A stretch of DNA of 64,000 nt from Natranaerobius thermophilus JW/NM-WN-LF (lineage in GTDB: Bacteria; Bacillota; Natranaerobiia; Natranaerobiales; Natranaerobiaceae): assembly GCF_000020005.1 (NCBI RefSeq), contig NC_010718.1, positions 1,493,001 through 1,557,000 on the forward strand, in the 5' to 3' direction. The translations under genes were made by a program, and so were the position numbers. The notes under the pieces are model-generated. The model saw nothing but the letters and a program-made list of their open reading frames with translations, did no database searches and had not been told where the DNA came from. Position 1 is the first letter of the stretch, and each line of letters begins with the position of its first letter. Positions 1 through 8,106 of the stretch are shown here, one piece after another.

Positions 1-1
1 T

Positions 2-1279
2 CAGGCCCTAAGTGAACGAAAAATCAGTCAAAATTTAGATTTTCAAGCAATACATAAATGTGTAAGTGAAGGCACACAAGGCGAATTCAGAACTATTGCC
101 ACCGGAGATCAGCCTATAGATGGAAAAGACGCAGAGATCCAACTACATTTTGAAGAAAAAGAAAGAAAACCTGTAGTTAAAGAAGACGGAAGTGTGGACT
201 ATTATAATATTGATAATGTTACTAATGTTAAAGCCGAGGACCTCTTGGCGAGCAAACATCCTCCAGAGGAGGGTAGTCCCGGTAAAGATGTATATGGAAA
301 TATAGTGTCTCCCAAACCAGGAACTGATCGGCAAATAAAAAGAGGTAAAAATACCGAGTTAAGCGAAGATGAAATGGAGTTAAGAGCATCTATAGATGGA
401 CAGGTAGTCATGAATAATGACGGGTTTATTCACGTATATCCTGTTTATGAAGTTTCTGGTGATGTGGATGTTTCAACAGGAAATATTGATTTTGTGGGTA
501 ATGTTATTGTAAAAGGACAGATAAAAAGTGGTTTAAAGGTTAAGGCTGCTGGGGATGTAGAAGTCCGTAAAAGTGTTGATAGTTGTATAATAGAAGCGGG
601 AGGCAATGTCGATATTAAAGGCGGCATTCAAGGTAGGAACAAAGGGTCTATTACTGCAGGTGGCTCGGTAACTTGCAAATTCATCGAAAATGCTCAAGTT
701 TCTGCTGAAGGAGATATTAATGTTATTGAAGGTATTCTCCATAGTCAGGTAGAAGGTAATAAAATAAATGTTTTTGAAGGAAAAAAAGGTTTACTCGTAG
801 GTGGCAAAGTAACTGCAAGAGAAGAGGTAGTAGCTAAAATGATTGGATCCAGTTTTGCCACTGCCACTCATGTAGCTGTCGGCTTAGACCCTGAATTAAG
901 GAAAAAGTCTTCAGATATAGATACAGAACTGAAAAACACCAACGAAAACCTGGAAAAAACAGATAAAGCTATTGCAATACTACAGAAGGTCAAGCAAACT
1001 AAAGGGGCGCTGCCTAAGGATAAAGAAAATATGCTTGTTAGATTGCAAAGGACTAAATCCCACTTAGACCAAACAAAACAGCAATTATGCAGCCAAAAAG
1101 AGGAAATAAAAAATATTTTAAAAGATAAAACAGATGGCAGAGTTATAGCAAAAAAGGTGGTTTATCCTGGAGTCAAAGTAACCATTGGTGAAGTCTCGTA
1201 TAATATAAAGGATGAACAAAAGAGTAGTATGTTTAGATTGTCCTCTGATGGAGAAGTTTCCAGTGAGCCTGTATCTTAA
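2..1279 (+). CDS. DUF342 (FapA-like) domain protein, 5' truncated by window edge
   Basis: The reading frame is open from base 2, so the start lies before the window; internal GTG or ATG codons are not the true start. The middle third is a run of short glycine- and valine-rich beta repeats (for example GDVDVSTGNIDFVGNV, and AGGNVDIKGGIQG), typical of the beta-helix of DUF342/FapA proteins. A lysine- and glutamate-rich coiled coil follows, then a short beta-rich tail. The biochemical role of the family is poorly known. In Clostridia it often lies between the motility sigma factor gene and rpsB, which fits this position. The family call is firm; the function is not. Confidence 0.85.
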   Translation, partial: QALSERKISQNLDFQAIHKCVSEGTQGEFRTIATGDQPIDGKDAEIQLHFEEKERKPVVKEDGSVDYYNIDNVTNVKAEDLLASKHPPEEGSPGKDVYGNIVSPKPGTDRQIKRGKNTELSEDEMELRASIDGQVVMNNDGFIHVYPVYEVSGDVDVSTGNIDFVGNVIVKGQIKSGLKVKAAGDVEVRKSVDSCIIEAGGNVDIKGGIQGRNKGSITAGGSVTCKFIENAQVSAEGDINVIEGILHSQVEGNKINVFEGKKGLLVGGKVTAREEVVAKMIGSSFATATHVAVGLDPELRKKSSDIDTELKNTNENLEKTDKAIAILQKVKQTKGALPKDKENMLVRLQRTKSHLDQTKQQLCSQKEEIKNILKDKTDGRVIAKKVVYPGVKVTIGEVSYNIKDEQKSSMFRLSSDGEVSSEPVS

Positions 1280-1294
1280 AATGGGGTGAATATT

Positions 1295-1597
1295 ATGTCA
1301 TTTACACCCGGAGAATTACATGTTCTCTATAGCAAAATGCCAGAGGTTTCCAAAATCAATTCCCAAGAACAACAAATGCCTAACTGGCATTACTATTTAA
1401 TTCATTCTGCTTTTCAAAGAGAACAGCACTGGAATACTAAGTCTGTTACTGAATCTCCTTCTTCTTCTGAAGATGAGGCAAAAACAAAAAAAGAAGATGG
1501 GGAAGATTCTCCAGCAAAACAAGAGCAAAAGGTAAACAATAAACGAAAACATCGCAAATCTAGGGATTCGGGAAGATTTGTCGATATTACCTTATGA
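1295..1597 (+). CDS. Small hypothetical protein (100 aa) with basic tail
   Basis: I chose the ATG at 1295 because GGGGTGA (1283-1289) sits five bases before it; an in-frame GTG at 1286 overlaps that site. The N-terminal half (SFTPGELHVLYSKM) looks folded. The middle is serine- and glutamate-rich and probably disordered. The C-terminus is strongly basic (NKRKHRKSRDSGR). There is no signal peptide or membrane segment. It starts 15 bases after the DUF342 gene, so it is probably co-transcribed. I do not recognise a family. Confidence 0.7.
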   Translation: MSFTPGELHVLYSKMPEVSKINSQEQQMPNWHYYLIHSAFQREQHWNTKSVTESPSSSEDEAKTKKEDGEDSPAKQEQKVNNKRKHRKSRDSGRFVDITL

Positions 1598-1639
1598 TTT
1601 TATAATTATCTCAAGTATAATGGGCAAGAGGTGAACTTT

Positions 1640-2311
1640 ATGGGACTATACATTACTGTTTTTATCATCGGTGTTATTTTAATAATTTTTTCCACCACGT
1701 TGTTGAAATCAAATAGTACATCTTCTATTACAACTCCTACCGAAAGTCGATTAACACAAAACTCCAGTTCTAAATATCACAATAATGAAAAAACATCATT
1801 TTTAGCTAGTGAAATATTGCGAGAAATGGAAGACAGTAGTGAAGAGATGTTACAAAAGCTCAGCAGCAAAGAGATGCAGTTAGAAAGTTTGATAAGCACT
1901 GCAGATTACAAAATATCCCAATTAGATGAGCTGTTGCGCCAAGATGTTTCAAAGATTGAAAAAGCTAATGAGATGAAACCTAGTTTAACACAAAAGCAGA
2001 CATCTCCGCAAAGTAATTTTAGTACTTATACACCAGGGCAATTAATTCGAAAAGAAACGAATAAAACTCATAATTCAGGATATAATAAGATATTACCCCA
2101 AGAGCAATCTCAAAATACCTCTACAAAAAGTGCAACAGTTAATTTTTTACCAAAGTATATGGAAAAACACAAAGATGTTATTGATTTATATAAACAGGGA
2201 CAGACTGTTACCGAAATAGCTCAAACTACAGAAAAAGGTAAAGGAGAAGTACAATTAATTATTAACCTATATCAACAAAGTGGTGAGAATAGCTATGAAG
2301 TTGGATCCTAA
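1640..2311 (+). CDS. Membrane-anchored protein, SwrB/YlxL-like (DUF6115 type)
   Basis: A single hydrophobic segment at about residues 3-22 anchors the N-terminus. A low-complexity, probably coiled region (about 55-110) and a Ser/Gln/Asn-rich linker follow. The C-terminal segment (DLYKQGQTVTEIAQTTEKGK) looks like a small helix-turn-helix and resembles the C-terminus of SwrB/YlxL proteins that lie before rpsB in Bacillus, where SwrB affects flagellar assembly. The ATG at 1640 is preceded by AGAGGTGA at good spacing; the in-frame GTG at 1631 lies inside that site. Position and architecture support the assignment; motility itself is not visible in this window. Confidence 0.6.
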   Translation: MGLYITVFIIGVILIIFSTTLLKSNSTSSITTPTESRLTQNSSSKYHNNEKTSFLASEILREMEDSSEEMLQKLSSKEMQLESLISTADYKISQLDELLRQDVSKIEKANEMKPSLTQKQTSPQSNFSTYTPGQLIRKETNKTHNSGYNKILPQEQSQNTSTKSATVNFLPKYMEKHKDVIDLYKQGQTVTEIAQTTEKGKGEVQLIINLYQQSGENSYEVGS

Positions 2312-2822
2312 AATATTGCTAGGCATAGGTATCGGTTTTGTATGCTCTTCTCTGTTATTTATGATTAGCCAACCTTTCGCAGAACCAAGAGAACCTTTAC
2401 AATTAGAAGACAATCAAGCAGATTCAGATGTTAAGGAGAGCTCTAATCAAGAATTAGATGAATTAGTTTCCAATACTAATGATACTGATTCTAATAATGA
2501 ACAGGTAATAGAACAAGAGAAAGAAGAGGACATCAATGGACTACAAGAAGTAGAAGAAAAAAAAGAAGGCAATTCAGGTTTAGACACTGTAGAAACCGAG
2601 GAAGTTTCTGATGATCACATTATAATCGAAATCCCTCGAGGTTTAGCAGCAGATGAAATAGCTATTGTTTTGGAAGAAAAGGATATAGTAGAAGAGGCTG
2701 AAGAATTTGTTGATTTATTAGTCAGTGAGGGAAAGGTGACGGATCTCAATTATGGGAAGTATCAGTTGCCTAAAGATGGTGATTCACAAGAGATCATTCA
2801 GCTGTTGAGTACAGGCCCTTAG
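2295..2822 (+). CDS. Membrane-anchored protein with MltG/YceG-like domain
   Basis: This 175-residue product has an N-terminal membrane segment (LLGIGIGFVCSSLLFMI), a very acidic linker of about 90 residues, and a C-terminal region (IEIPRGLAADEIAIVLEEK ... YGKYQLPKDGDSQEIIQLL) that resembles the LysM-like N-terminal part of MltG/YceG endolytic transglycosylases. The catalytic domain of MltG is absent, so a cell-wall binding or regulatory role is more likely than cleavage. It overlaps the preceding gene by 17 bases. Its TAG stop (2820-2822) lies inside the loop of the following terminator. Confidence 0.6.
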   Translation: MKLDPKILLGIGIGFVCSSLLFMISQPFAEPREPLQLEDNQADSDVKESSNQELDELVSNTNDTDSNNEQVIEQEKEEDINGLQEVEEKKEGNSGLDTVETEEVSDDHIIIEIPRGLAADEIAIVLEEKDIVEEAEEFVDLLVSEGKVTDLNYGKYQLPKDGDSQEIIQLLSTGP

Positions 2823-2842
2823 TGGCCTGATTTATTTTTTTA
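2812..2842 (+). terminator. Rho-independent terminator before rpsB
   Basis: The 6-bp stem CAGGCC/GGCCTG (2812-2817 with 2824-2829) has a six-base loop and is followed by ATTTATTTTTTTA. The stop codon of the upstream gene falls within the loop. Confidence 0.8.
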
Positions 2843-2871
2843 TTGCTAAAGTATTACAGCTATGATATACT
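2843..2871 (+). promoter_or_regulatory. Sigma-A type promoter of rpsB
   Basis: TTGCTA (2843-2848) and TATACT (2866-2871) are separated by exactly 17 bases, directly after the terminator of the preceding operon. Transcription would start near 2878 and include the structured leader. Confidence 0.7.
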
Positions 2872-2891
2872 ACCAATGGTAAAATAACACA

Positions 2892-2965
2892 CGCTTCCGG
2901 ATCTCTTTAGCGGTGCCCTGGTTGATCTATGATCAACTGGGTCCTGAAGGGATAGGAGGGAAGCG
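2892..2965 (+). promoter_or_regulatory. Structured RNA leader of rpsB
   Basis: Three nested helices can be drawn by eye: CGCTTCC (2892-2898) with GGAAGCG (2959-2965), ATCTCTT (2901-2907) with AAGGGAT (2947-2953), and GTTGATC (2921-2927) with GATCAAC (2931-2937). The element ends about 30 bases before the rpsB start and lies between a promoter and a ribosomal protein gene, as expected of an autoregulatory r-protein leader. That S2 is the ligand is inference. Confidence 0.65.
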
Positions 2966-2994
2966 GAGGCATAACCAACAGGAGGTGTATATAT

Positions 2995-3693
2995 TTGAGT
3001 GTAGTAACAATGAAACAATTACTAGAAGCAGGTGTTCATTTTGGGCATCAAACTCGACGATGGAATCCTAAAATGAAAAGGTACATTTTTACAGAGAGAA
3101 ATGGAATTTATATTGTAGACCTGCAAAAAACGGTTAAGAAACTGGATGAGGCTTACGAATTTGTCAAAGAACTAGCTGCCAATGGAGAAAAGATAATGTT
3201 TGTAGGAACCAAAAAACAGGCTCAAGATGCAGTTAAAAATGAAGCAGAACGATGTGAGATGTTTTACGTAAATCAGCGTTGGCTAGGTGGAATGCTAACC
3301 AACTTCCAAACCATTAGTAAGAGACTAAATCGTTTTTATGAGCTTGAGCAAATGGAAGAAGACGGAACTTTTGAAGTGCTTCCTAAAAAAGAAGTTCAAA
3401 GCTTAAGACGAGAGCATGCCAAATTAGATAAGTTCTTAGGTGGATTAAGGGGAATGGAAGATCTTCCTGGAGCTTTATTTGTCATTGATCCTAAAAAAGA
3501 AAAGATTGCAGTGGCTGAAGCTCGCAAACTAGGTATACCAATTGTATCAATTGTAGATACTAATTGTGATCCGGATGAAGTGGATTACGTTATTCCAGGC
3601 AATGATGATGCTATCAGAGCTGTAAAACTGATAACTGAAAAAATAGCTGATTCAGTTTTAGAAGGTAAACAAGGGGTTCAACTTGCTGAATAA
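2995..3693 (+). CDS. rpsB: 30S ribosomal protein S2
   Basis: S2 is a small-subunit protein that binds late, near the head-body junction of the 30S particle. The 232-residue product has the family's usual length and hallmarks: the N-terminal [19 protein letters not shown], the KKQAQDAV and [11 protein letters not shown] segments, and the C-terminal [13 protein letters not shown]. Translation starts at a TTG (2995) behind a strong AGGAGGTG. It has its own promoter and leader, and tsf follows after a spacer containing a long palindrome, the order seen in most bacteria. Confidence 0.97.
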   Translation: MSVVTMKQLLEAGVHFGHQTRRWNPKMKRYIFTERNGIYIVDLQKTVKKLDEAYEFVKELAANGEKIMFVGTKKQAQDAVKNEAERCEMFYVNQRWLGGMLTNFQTISKRLNRFYELEQMEEDGTFEVLPKKEVQSLRREHAKLDKFLGGLRGMEDLPGALFVIDPKKEKIAVAEARKLGIPIVSIVDTNCDPDEVDYVIPGNDDAIRAVKLITEKIADSVLEGKQGVQLAE

Positions 3694-3709
3694 GTGATGG
3701 GGTAGGGGC

Positions 3710-3737
3710 TCGATAAGTATAATATTATACTTATCGA
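3710..3737 (+). promoter_or_regulatory. 28-bp perfect palindrome between rpsB and tsf
   Basis: The arms TCGATAAGTATAAT and ATTATACTTATCGA form an uninterrupted inverted repeat, extended outward by GGGGTA (about 3699) and TACCCC (about 3741). No T-tract follows, so it is not a simple terminator. It could be an attenuator, an mRNA processing site between rpsB and tsf, or a protein-binding operator. Confidence 0.6.
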
Positions 3738-3798
3738 ACTTACCCCAAATTTATGGAATAAATAAACAAAATTGTGGGATGTAAGGAGGATGAAAAGT

Positions 3799-4449
3799 AT
3801 GGTCAAAGCTGCACAAGTAAAGGAGTTAAGAGAGAAATCAGGTGCTGGAATGATGGATTGTAAAAAGGCTCTCAAAGAAAGTGACGGAGACATGGATAAG
3901 GCCATGGAGTATCTTAAGGAAAAAGGCCTAGCTAGTGCTAAGAAAAAAGCAGATCGAACCACTACTGAAGGAAGAGTTGAATCATATATTCACCTAGGTG
4001 GCAAAATCGGCGTTTTAATAGAGGTTAATTGTGAAACTGACTTTGTTGCCAGTAATGATGAATTTAAGCAATTCACAAAAGATATCGCAATGCAAGTGGC
4101 TGCATCAGCCCCTCAATACATATCTAGGGATGAAGTACCACAGGAGGAAGTGGAAAAAGAAAGAGAAAGATTGAAGCAGCAAGCTATTGATGAAGGAAAG
4201 CCTGAGCATGTAGTCGATCAGATCGTTGATGGAAAGATGGACAAATATTACGAAGAAATTTGCTTATTAGACCAACCTTTTGTGAAAGATCCAGATAAAA
4301 GCGTTGATGAACTGAAAAAAGAAAAGATAGCCAAAATTGGCGAAAACATTAGTGTGAGACGATTTGTCAGATACGAATTAGGTGAAGGTAAAGAAAAGAA
4401 AGAAGAAAATTTTGCAGAAGAAGTTGAAGCAATTAAGCAAAATACTTAA
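3799..4449 (+). CDS. tsf: Translation elongation factor Ts
   Basis: EF-Ts is the guanine nucleotide exchange factor for EF-Tu. The product shows the N-terminal UBA-like segment ([19 protein letters not shown]) and the diagnostic [12 protein letters not shown] that contacts EF-Tu. At 216 residues it is the short form common in Firmicutes. The ATG at 3799 is chosen because AAGGAGG (3783-3789) lies nine bases before it; upstream in-frame TTG and ATG codons would overlap that site. A strong terminator follows directly. Confidence 0.96.
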   Translation: MVKAAQVKELREKSGAGMMDCKKALKESDGDMDKAMEYLKEKGLASAKKKADRTTTEGRVESYIHLGGKIGVLIEVNCETDFVASNDEFKQFTKDIAMQVAASAPQYISRDEVPQEEVEKERERLKQQAIDEGKPEHVVDQIVDGKMDKYYEEICLLDQPFVKDPDKSVDELKKEKIAKIGENISVRRFVRYELGEGKEKKEENFAEEVEAIKQNT

Positions 4450-4456
4450 GCTTGTC

Positions 4457-4483
4457 AAGGGAACACCTAGGTGTTCCCTTTTA
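4457..4483 (+). terminator. Terminator after tsf
   Basis: AAGGGAACACCT/AGGTGTTCCCTT is a perfect 24-bp palindrome (4457-4480) followed by a short T-run. It would form a long GC-containing hairpin just after the tsf stop. Confidence 0.8.
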
Positions 4484-4488
4484 TGAAA

Positions 4489-4517
4489 TTACCATTATTT
4501 AAAAGGAATTTTGTAAT
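4489..4517 (+). promoter_or_regulatory. Possible promoter of pyrH-frr
   Basis: TTACCA (4489-4494) and TGTAAT (4512-4517) are spaced by 17 bases, after the tsf terminator. Both hexamers deviate from consensus, so this is a weak candidate. Confidence 0.35.
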
Positions 4518-4557
4518 TATTGTAGAACACAGTCAAAGGATTAGGGGGTTTAGTTAA

Positions 4558-5274
4558 ATGACGACAGATCCCAAAAAACGGGTTGTACTAAAGCTGAGCG
4601 GTGAAGCACTTGCCGGTGAAGTAGGTTATGGTATAGATACTGATATAATGGATGCAATTTCTCAACAAATTGAAGAAATAGTACAGCTTGGAACTCAAGT
4701 TAGTGTTGTAGTAGGTGGCGGTAATATCTGGAGAGGAGCTGATGCCAGTAAACAAGGCATGGACAGGGCTTCTGCAGACTACATGGGGATGCTAGCTACA
4801 GTCATGAATGCACTAGCTCTTCAAGATATGCTAGAAAAATATGGAGTAGATACCAGGGTGCAAACCGCTATAGAGATGCAGCAAGTTGCCGAACCATATA
4901 TCAGAAGACGAGCTATAAGGCATTTGGAAAAAGGAAGAGTTGTAATATTTGCTGGAGGAACGGGCAATCCTTTCTTTTCTACAGATACTACCGCCGCATT
5001 AAGAGCTGCTGAAATTGAAGCATCAGTGATTTTACTAGCGAAAGGAAAAGTTGATGCAGTTTACGATTCTGACCCACTTCAAAACGAAGATGCTCTTAAA
5101 TTTTCTCATCTTAAATATTTGGATGTATTAAATAATAACTTGGGTGTAATGGATTCTACAGCAGCTAGTTTGTGCATGGATAATTCCATACCCATTATTG
5201 TGTTTGGTCTTTCCCAGAGAGGTAATATAAAAAAGGCAGTCCTGGGAGAAAAAATTGGAACATTAATTGATTAG
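4558..5274 (+). CDS. pyrH: UMP kinase
   Basis: PyrH phosphorylates UMP to UDP, the first step of pyrimidine nucleotide triphosphate synthesis, and belongs to the amino-acid kinase fold. Visible family motifs are [13 protein letters not shown] near the N-terminus, GGGNIWRG in the phosphate-binding region, and the [15 protein letters not shown] segment. The length of 238 residues is typical. The ATG at 4558 follows a rather weak GGGGG. Its TAG stop overlaps the ribosome binding site of frr, which implies coupled expression. Confidence 0.97.
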   Translation: MTTDPKKRVVLKLSGEALAGEVGYGIDTDIMDAISQQIEEIVQLGTQVSVVVGGGNIWRGADASKQGMDRASADYMGMLATVMNALALQDMLEKYGVDTRVQTAIEMQQVAEPYIRRRAIRHLEKGRVVIFAGGTGNPFFSTDTTAALRAAEIEASVILLAKGKVDAVYDSDPLQNEDALKFSHLKYLDVLNNNLGVMDSTAASLCMDNSIPIIVFGLSQRGNIKKAVLGEKIGTLID

Positions 5275-5285
5275 GAGGGGATTAT

Positions 5286-5840
5286 GTGGATTCGATTTTT
5301 AAAGATGCTGAACAAAAGATGAAAAAAGCTTTGTCTTCTCTTAAAAGTGAGTTGGCTTCCCTTCGTGCAGGAAGAGCGAATCCAAGTATTTTAGAAGGGA
5401 TTAATGTTGATTATTACGGAATGGCCACACCTTTGAATCAGCTAGCTAATATTTCGGCTCCTGAACCACGTTTGTTAGTAGTGCAACCTTATGACAAAAG
5501 TGCTATTGAAGACATTGAAAAAGCAATCCTAAAAAGTGATGTCGGCTTGACACCTAACAACGATGGTCAAGTCATTCGACTAGCTGTGCCTCAACTGACG
5601 GAAGAACGGAGAAATGAGCTAGTGAAAATAGTTAGACAAAAAGGTGAAGATACTAAAGTGGTAGTAAGGAATGTCCGTAGAGATGCCAATGACGAGCTTA
5701 AAAAATTAGAAAAAGAAAAGGAAATTTCCGAGGATGAATCTATCAGAGGACAGGATGAAATTCAAAAGATAACAGATAAGTACATCAAGAAAATTGACGA
5801 AGTAATGAACGCCAAAGAAGAGGAGATCACATCTTTCTAA
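5286..5840 (+). CDS. frr: Ribosome recycling factor
   Basis: RRF splits post-termination ribosomes together with EF-G. The 184-residue protein has the standard start ([34 protein letters not shown]) in two segments of the long three-helix bundle, and the C-terminal helix with [15 protein letters not shown]. Translation begins at GTG 5286, five bases after TAGGAGGGG; an overlapping ATG at 5284 is out of frame. The stop overlaps the start of the next gene (TAATG). Confidence 0.96.
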   Translation: MDSIFKDAEQKMKKALSSLKSELASLRAGRANPSILEGINVDYYGMATPLNQLANISAPEPRLLVVQPYDKSAIEDIEKAILKSDVGLTPNNDGQVIRLAVPQLTEERRNELVKIVRQKGEDTKVVVRNVRRDANDELKKLEKEKEISEDESIRGQDEIQKITDKYIKKIDEVMNAKEEEITSF

Positions 5841-6121
5841 TGAGTCGAAATTTAACATTAGCTGATTTGAAGTTTGAATTGTTAGGACTGCCTTTGGAAA
5901 CAGCCAGAGAAAAATTACAGGAAATGTCTCTATCTTATGAAGTTTTAGTAATAGACAAACAAGATTTTAATAATCGTAATAAAGGGGAAGGTTTCCAAAA
6001 AATAAAGGATGCAACTGATGAAATTGAGCGCAACTTAAGAATTATTAAGGTAAATTTTGGGAACGATATGGAATCACATACCACAAAGCTTAAGTTAACA
6101 GCTGTAAACGAGAGTGATTAG
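5840..6121 (+). CDS. Hypothetical protein (93 aa) coupled to frr
   Basis: The ATG at 5840 shares its A with the TAA stop of frr, so translation is probably coupled. The N-terminal half (LKFELLGLPLETAREKLQEM) has the look of one PASTA-like or small alpha/beta domain, but I cannot assign a family with confidence. The C-terminus is predicted beta-strand (LRIIKVNFG, TKLKLTAVNES). It has no membrane segment and no cysteines. A ferredoxin gene follows. Confidence 0.65.
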   Translation: MSRNLTLADLKFELLGLPLETAREKLQEMSLSYEVLVIDKQDFNNRNKGEGFQKIKDATDEIERNLRIIKVNFGNDMESHTTKLKLTAVNESD

Positions 6122-6180
6122 GAGAACTGGTAATTATGATTTTTATTGATGTTAAGGGAGAGGAGAAAGGAGGTGGGACC

Positions 6181-6348
6181 GTGGCTTTTCGTATTACTGA
6201 AGAGTGCATTGCATGTGGCTCCTGCTTGGATGCTTGTCCAGTGGATGCCATTAAAGAAGGTGAGGAAATTTTTAGCATAACAGAAGACTGCACTGAGTGT
6301 GGTTCATGTGTAGATGAGTGCCCTACTGATGCTATTGTTGAAGAGTAA
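6181..6348 (+). CDS. 2[4Fe-4S] ferredoxin (55 aa)
   Basis: The protein carries two CxxCxxC...CP cluster motifs (CIACGSCLDACP and CTECGSCVDECP), the classic clostridial 8Fe ferredoxin, a low-potential electron carrier. I place the start at GTG 6181 because AAAGGAGGTG (6166-6175) precedes it by five bases; this gives a standard 55-residue ferredoxin. An in-frame ATG at 6136 with a weaker GGAG would add 15 residues and cannot be excluded. It is closely spaced behind frr and the 93-aa gene and is followed by a hairpin. Confidence 0.93.
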   Translation: MAFRITEECIACGSCLDACPVDAIKEGEEIFSITEDCTECGSCVDECPTDAIVEE

Positions 6349-6355
6349 AAATCAC

Positions 6356-6391
6356 TACCCCCTCACCCTCATTGAGGGGGTATTAGTTTCT
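6356..6391 (+). terminator. Hairpin terminator after ferredoxin
   Basis: The 10-bp stem TACCCCCTCA/TGAGGGGGTA (6356-6365 with 6373-6382) has a seven-base loop. The following TTAGTTTCT is only moderately T-rich, so termination may be partial and allow readthrough to uppS. Confidence 0.65.
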
Positions 6392-6420
6392 ATAGACAGA
6401 GTGGATTGAGGTGGATAACT

Positions 6421-7164
6421 TTGGAGAGCTTGCAAACTTATTTAAATAAAATAGATTATCAAAATGTACCCCGACATATAGCAATTATTATGGATGGCAA
6501 TGGAAGATGGGCTAAGTCCCGTGCTCTACCGAGGATAGCTGGTCACAGGGCTGGAGTCGAAGCCATCAAAAGAGTATCGGAAATTAGTCAAGAAATAGGA
6601 ATAGAAATTATTACTATGTTCGCCTTTTCCACAGAAAATTGGAAAAGACCTAAAAAAGAAGTAGAATTTTTAATGTCACTTCCAAAAGAATATCTCAAAA
6701 AAGAACTACAAAATTTAAAAGAAAATAATATAAAAATAACTATTATGGGCGATACTAGTGCTATTCCTGCTAAAACATTAGAGGTGATTGAACAAGGGGT
6801 TGAAGAAACTAAAAATAATACAGCTTTAAATTTGAATTTTGCGCTAAATTATGGAGGAAGAGCGGAAATAGTACAGGCAGTCAGGAAAATAGCCGCTAAA
6901 GCATCTGATCGGGAAATTGACCCTAAAACTATTTCTGAAGATATTATTTCGCAACATCTGTATAACCCTGAAATACCAGATCCAGATTTAATGATACGTT
7001 CTAGTGGTGAGCAAAGATTAAGTAATTTTTTATTATGGCAACTTGCTTATTCCGAACTCTGGTTTCCAGAAGTTTATTGGCCAGACTTTCAAAAAGAGCA
7101 TTTATTACAAGCCGTATTAGCTTATCAAAATAGAGAACGAAAATTTGGCGGAGTAAATTCCTAG
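6421..7164 (+). CDS. uppS: Isoprenyl transferase (undecaprenyl diphosphate synthase)
   Basis: UppS condenses isopentenyl diphosphate units onto farnesyl diphosphate in the cis configuration, producing the C55 lipid carrier for cell-wall synthesis. Family motifs are HIAIIMDGNGRWAK (catalytic Asp in MDGNGRW), FAFSTENWKRP, and RSSGEQRLSNFLLWQLAY with SELWF. I choose TTG 6421 because GAGGTGG (6408-6414) precedes it by six bases, giving 247 residues; an earlier TTG at 6406 lacks a site. It is followed closely by cdsA. Confidence 0.95.
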   Translation: MESLQTYLNKIDYQNVPRHIAIIMDGNGRWAKSRALPRIAGHRAGVEAIKRVSEISQEIGIEIITMFAFSTENWKRPKKEVEFLMSLPKEYLKKELQNLKENNIKITIMGDTSAIPAKTLEVIEQGVEETKNNTALNLNFALNYGGRAEIVQAVRKIAAKASDREIDPKTISEDIISQHLYNPEIPDPDLMIRSSGEQRLSNFLLWQLAYSELWFPEVYWPDFQKEHLLQAVLAYQNRERKFGGVNS

Positions 7165-7175
7165 GAGGAAGACAA

Positions 7176-7961
7176 TTGATTACGAGAATTATTACAGCTT
7201 TAATAGGAATTCCCCTGGGATTATTCATTTTATACCAGGGTGGACTAATCTTTTTAATATTAGCAACAGTCCTTTCCCTTGTGGGTTTAAATGAATTAAG
7301 TGTGATATTAGAAAATAATAATCTTCCTGTAATGAATAAATTAGCTATGTTAGGAACAGGTGGATTAATAATTGGTATATATGTTGAGAGTTTATTATTT
7401 GTATTAATAATTTTGGCATTAATGTTATTTATTACAGTTATAAAGACTATGGCAGATTATCCTTCTGCAAATTTGAATCTTTTGGCTGGTACTTTACTGG
7501 CAATGTTTTATATTAGCTGGTTATTCGGGTTTTTAATAATTATAAGAAATGACGGTAATGGTTTTAGCTTGCTGTTGTATTTATTATTGATGATTTGGGG
7601 AACTGATACTGGTGCTTATTTTAGTGGTATGTACTTAGGTCATAGAAAGCTGGCTCCAAAAATCAGTCCTAAAAAATCTATAGAAGGAGCCATCGGTGCA
7701 GTTTTACTTACTGCATTAATATCTGTTTTTGCTGCTCCATTAATTGGAGTGAATTTTATATTCTCTGTGTTAATTGGGATTTTACTATCTGTGTCCGGAC
7801 AGTTTGGTGATTTGTTTGAATCTATGCTGAAAAGAATGGCTGGTATCAAAGATTCAGGTACTATTTTGCCAGGACACGGAGGGGTTTTGGATAGATTCGA
7901 TAGTTTCTTCTTTTCTGTACCTATATATTATTTTATACTTGTGTTAGCAGATATAATTTGA
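7176..7961 (+). CDS. cdsA: Phosphatidate cytidylyltransferase
   Basis: CdsA makes CDP-diacylglycerol from phosphatidic acid and CTP, the precursor of all phospholipids (see pgsA later in the window). The 261-residue protein is mostly transmembrane and ends with the family signature SMLKRMAGIKDSGTILPGHG followed by GVLDRFD, which holds the metal-binding Asp residues. It starts at TTG 7176 behind AGGAGG. The uppS-cdsA-dxr-rseP order is the standard bacterial one. Confidence 0.96.
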   Translation: MITRIITALIGIPLGLFILYQGGLIFLILATVLSLVGLNELSVILENNNLPVMNKLAMLGTGGLIIGIYVESLLFVLIILALMLFITVIKTMADYPSANLNLLAGTLLAMFYISWLFGFLIIIRNDGNGFSLLLYLLLMIWGTDTGAYFSGMYLGHRKLAPKISPKKSIEGAIGAVLLTALISVFAAPLIGVNFIFSVLIGILLSVSGQFGDLFESMLKRMAGIKDSGTILPGHGGVLDRFDSFFFSVPIYYFILVLADII

Positions 7962-7987
7962 TTTATATTTAGTCGCTGTTATTCTAA

Positions 7988-8024
7988 TGTTGATAATGTA
8001 AAATTACAGTTATCAACATTCAAC
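7988..8024 (-). repeat. Dispersed intergenic repeat, copy a (upstream of dxr)
   Basis: On the minus strand this reads GTTGAATGTTGATAACTGTAA. It is nearly the same as copies at 53138 and 57770 on the plus strand, and 29671 on the minus strand. Here it forms a hairpin: TGTTGATAATGTAA (7988-8001) pairs with TTACAGTTATCAACA (8004-8018), with a one-base bulge. It contains TTATCAACA, one base from a consensus DnaA box. Function unknown. Confidence 0.7.
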
Positions 8025-8106
8025 TTTAATATAGCATATATCTAAACAAATATAATTAATAGTTTATGTTAACAATACGGAAAATAACTGTTATGGAGGC
8101 TTCCAA

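Noticed and set aside
2881-2994. T-box or metabolite riboswitch before rpsB
   Set aside because: No T-box consensus or known riboswitch core; a ribosomal protein gene follows, so an r-protein leader is the simpler reading.
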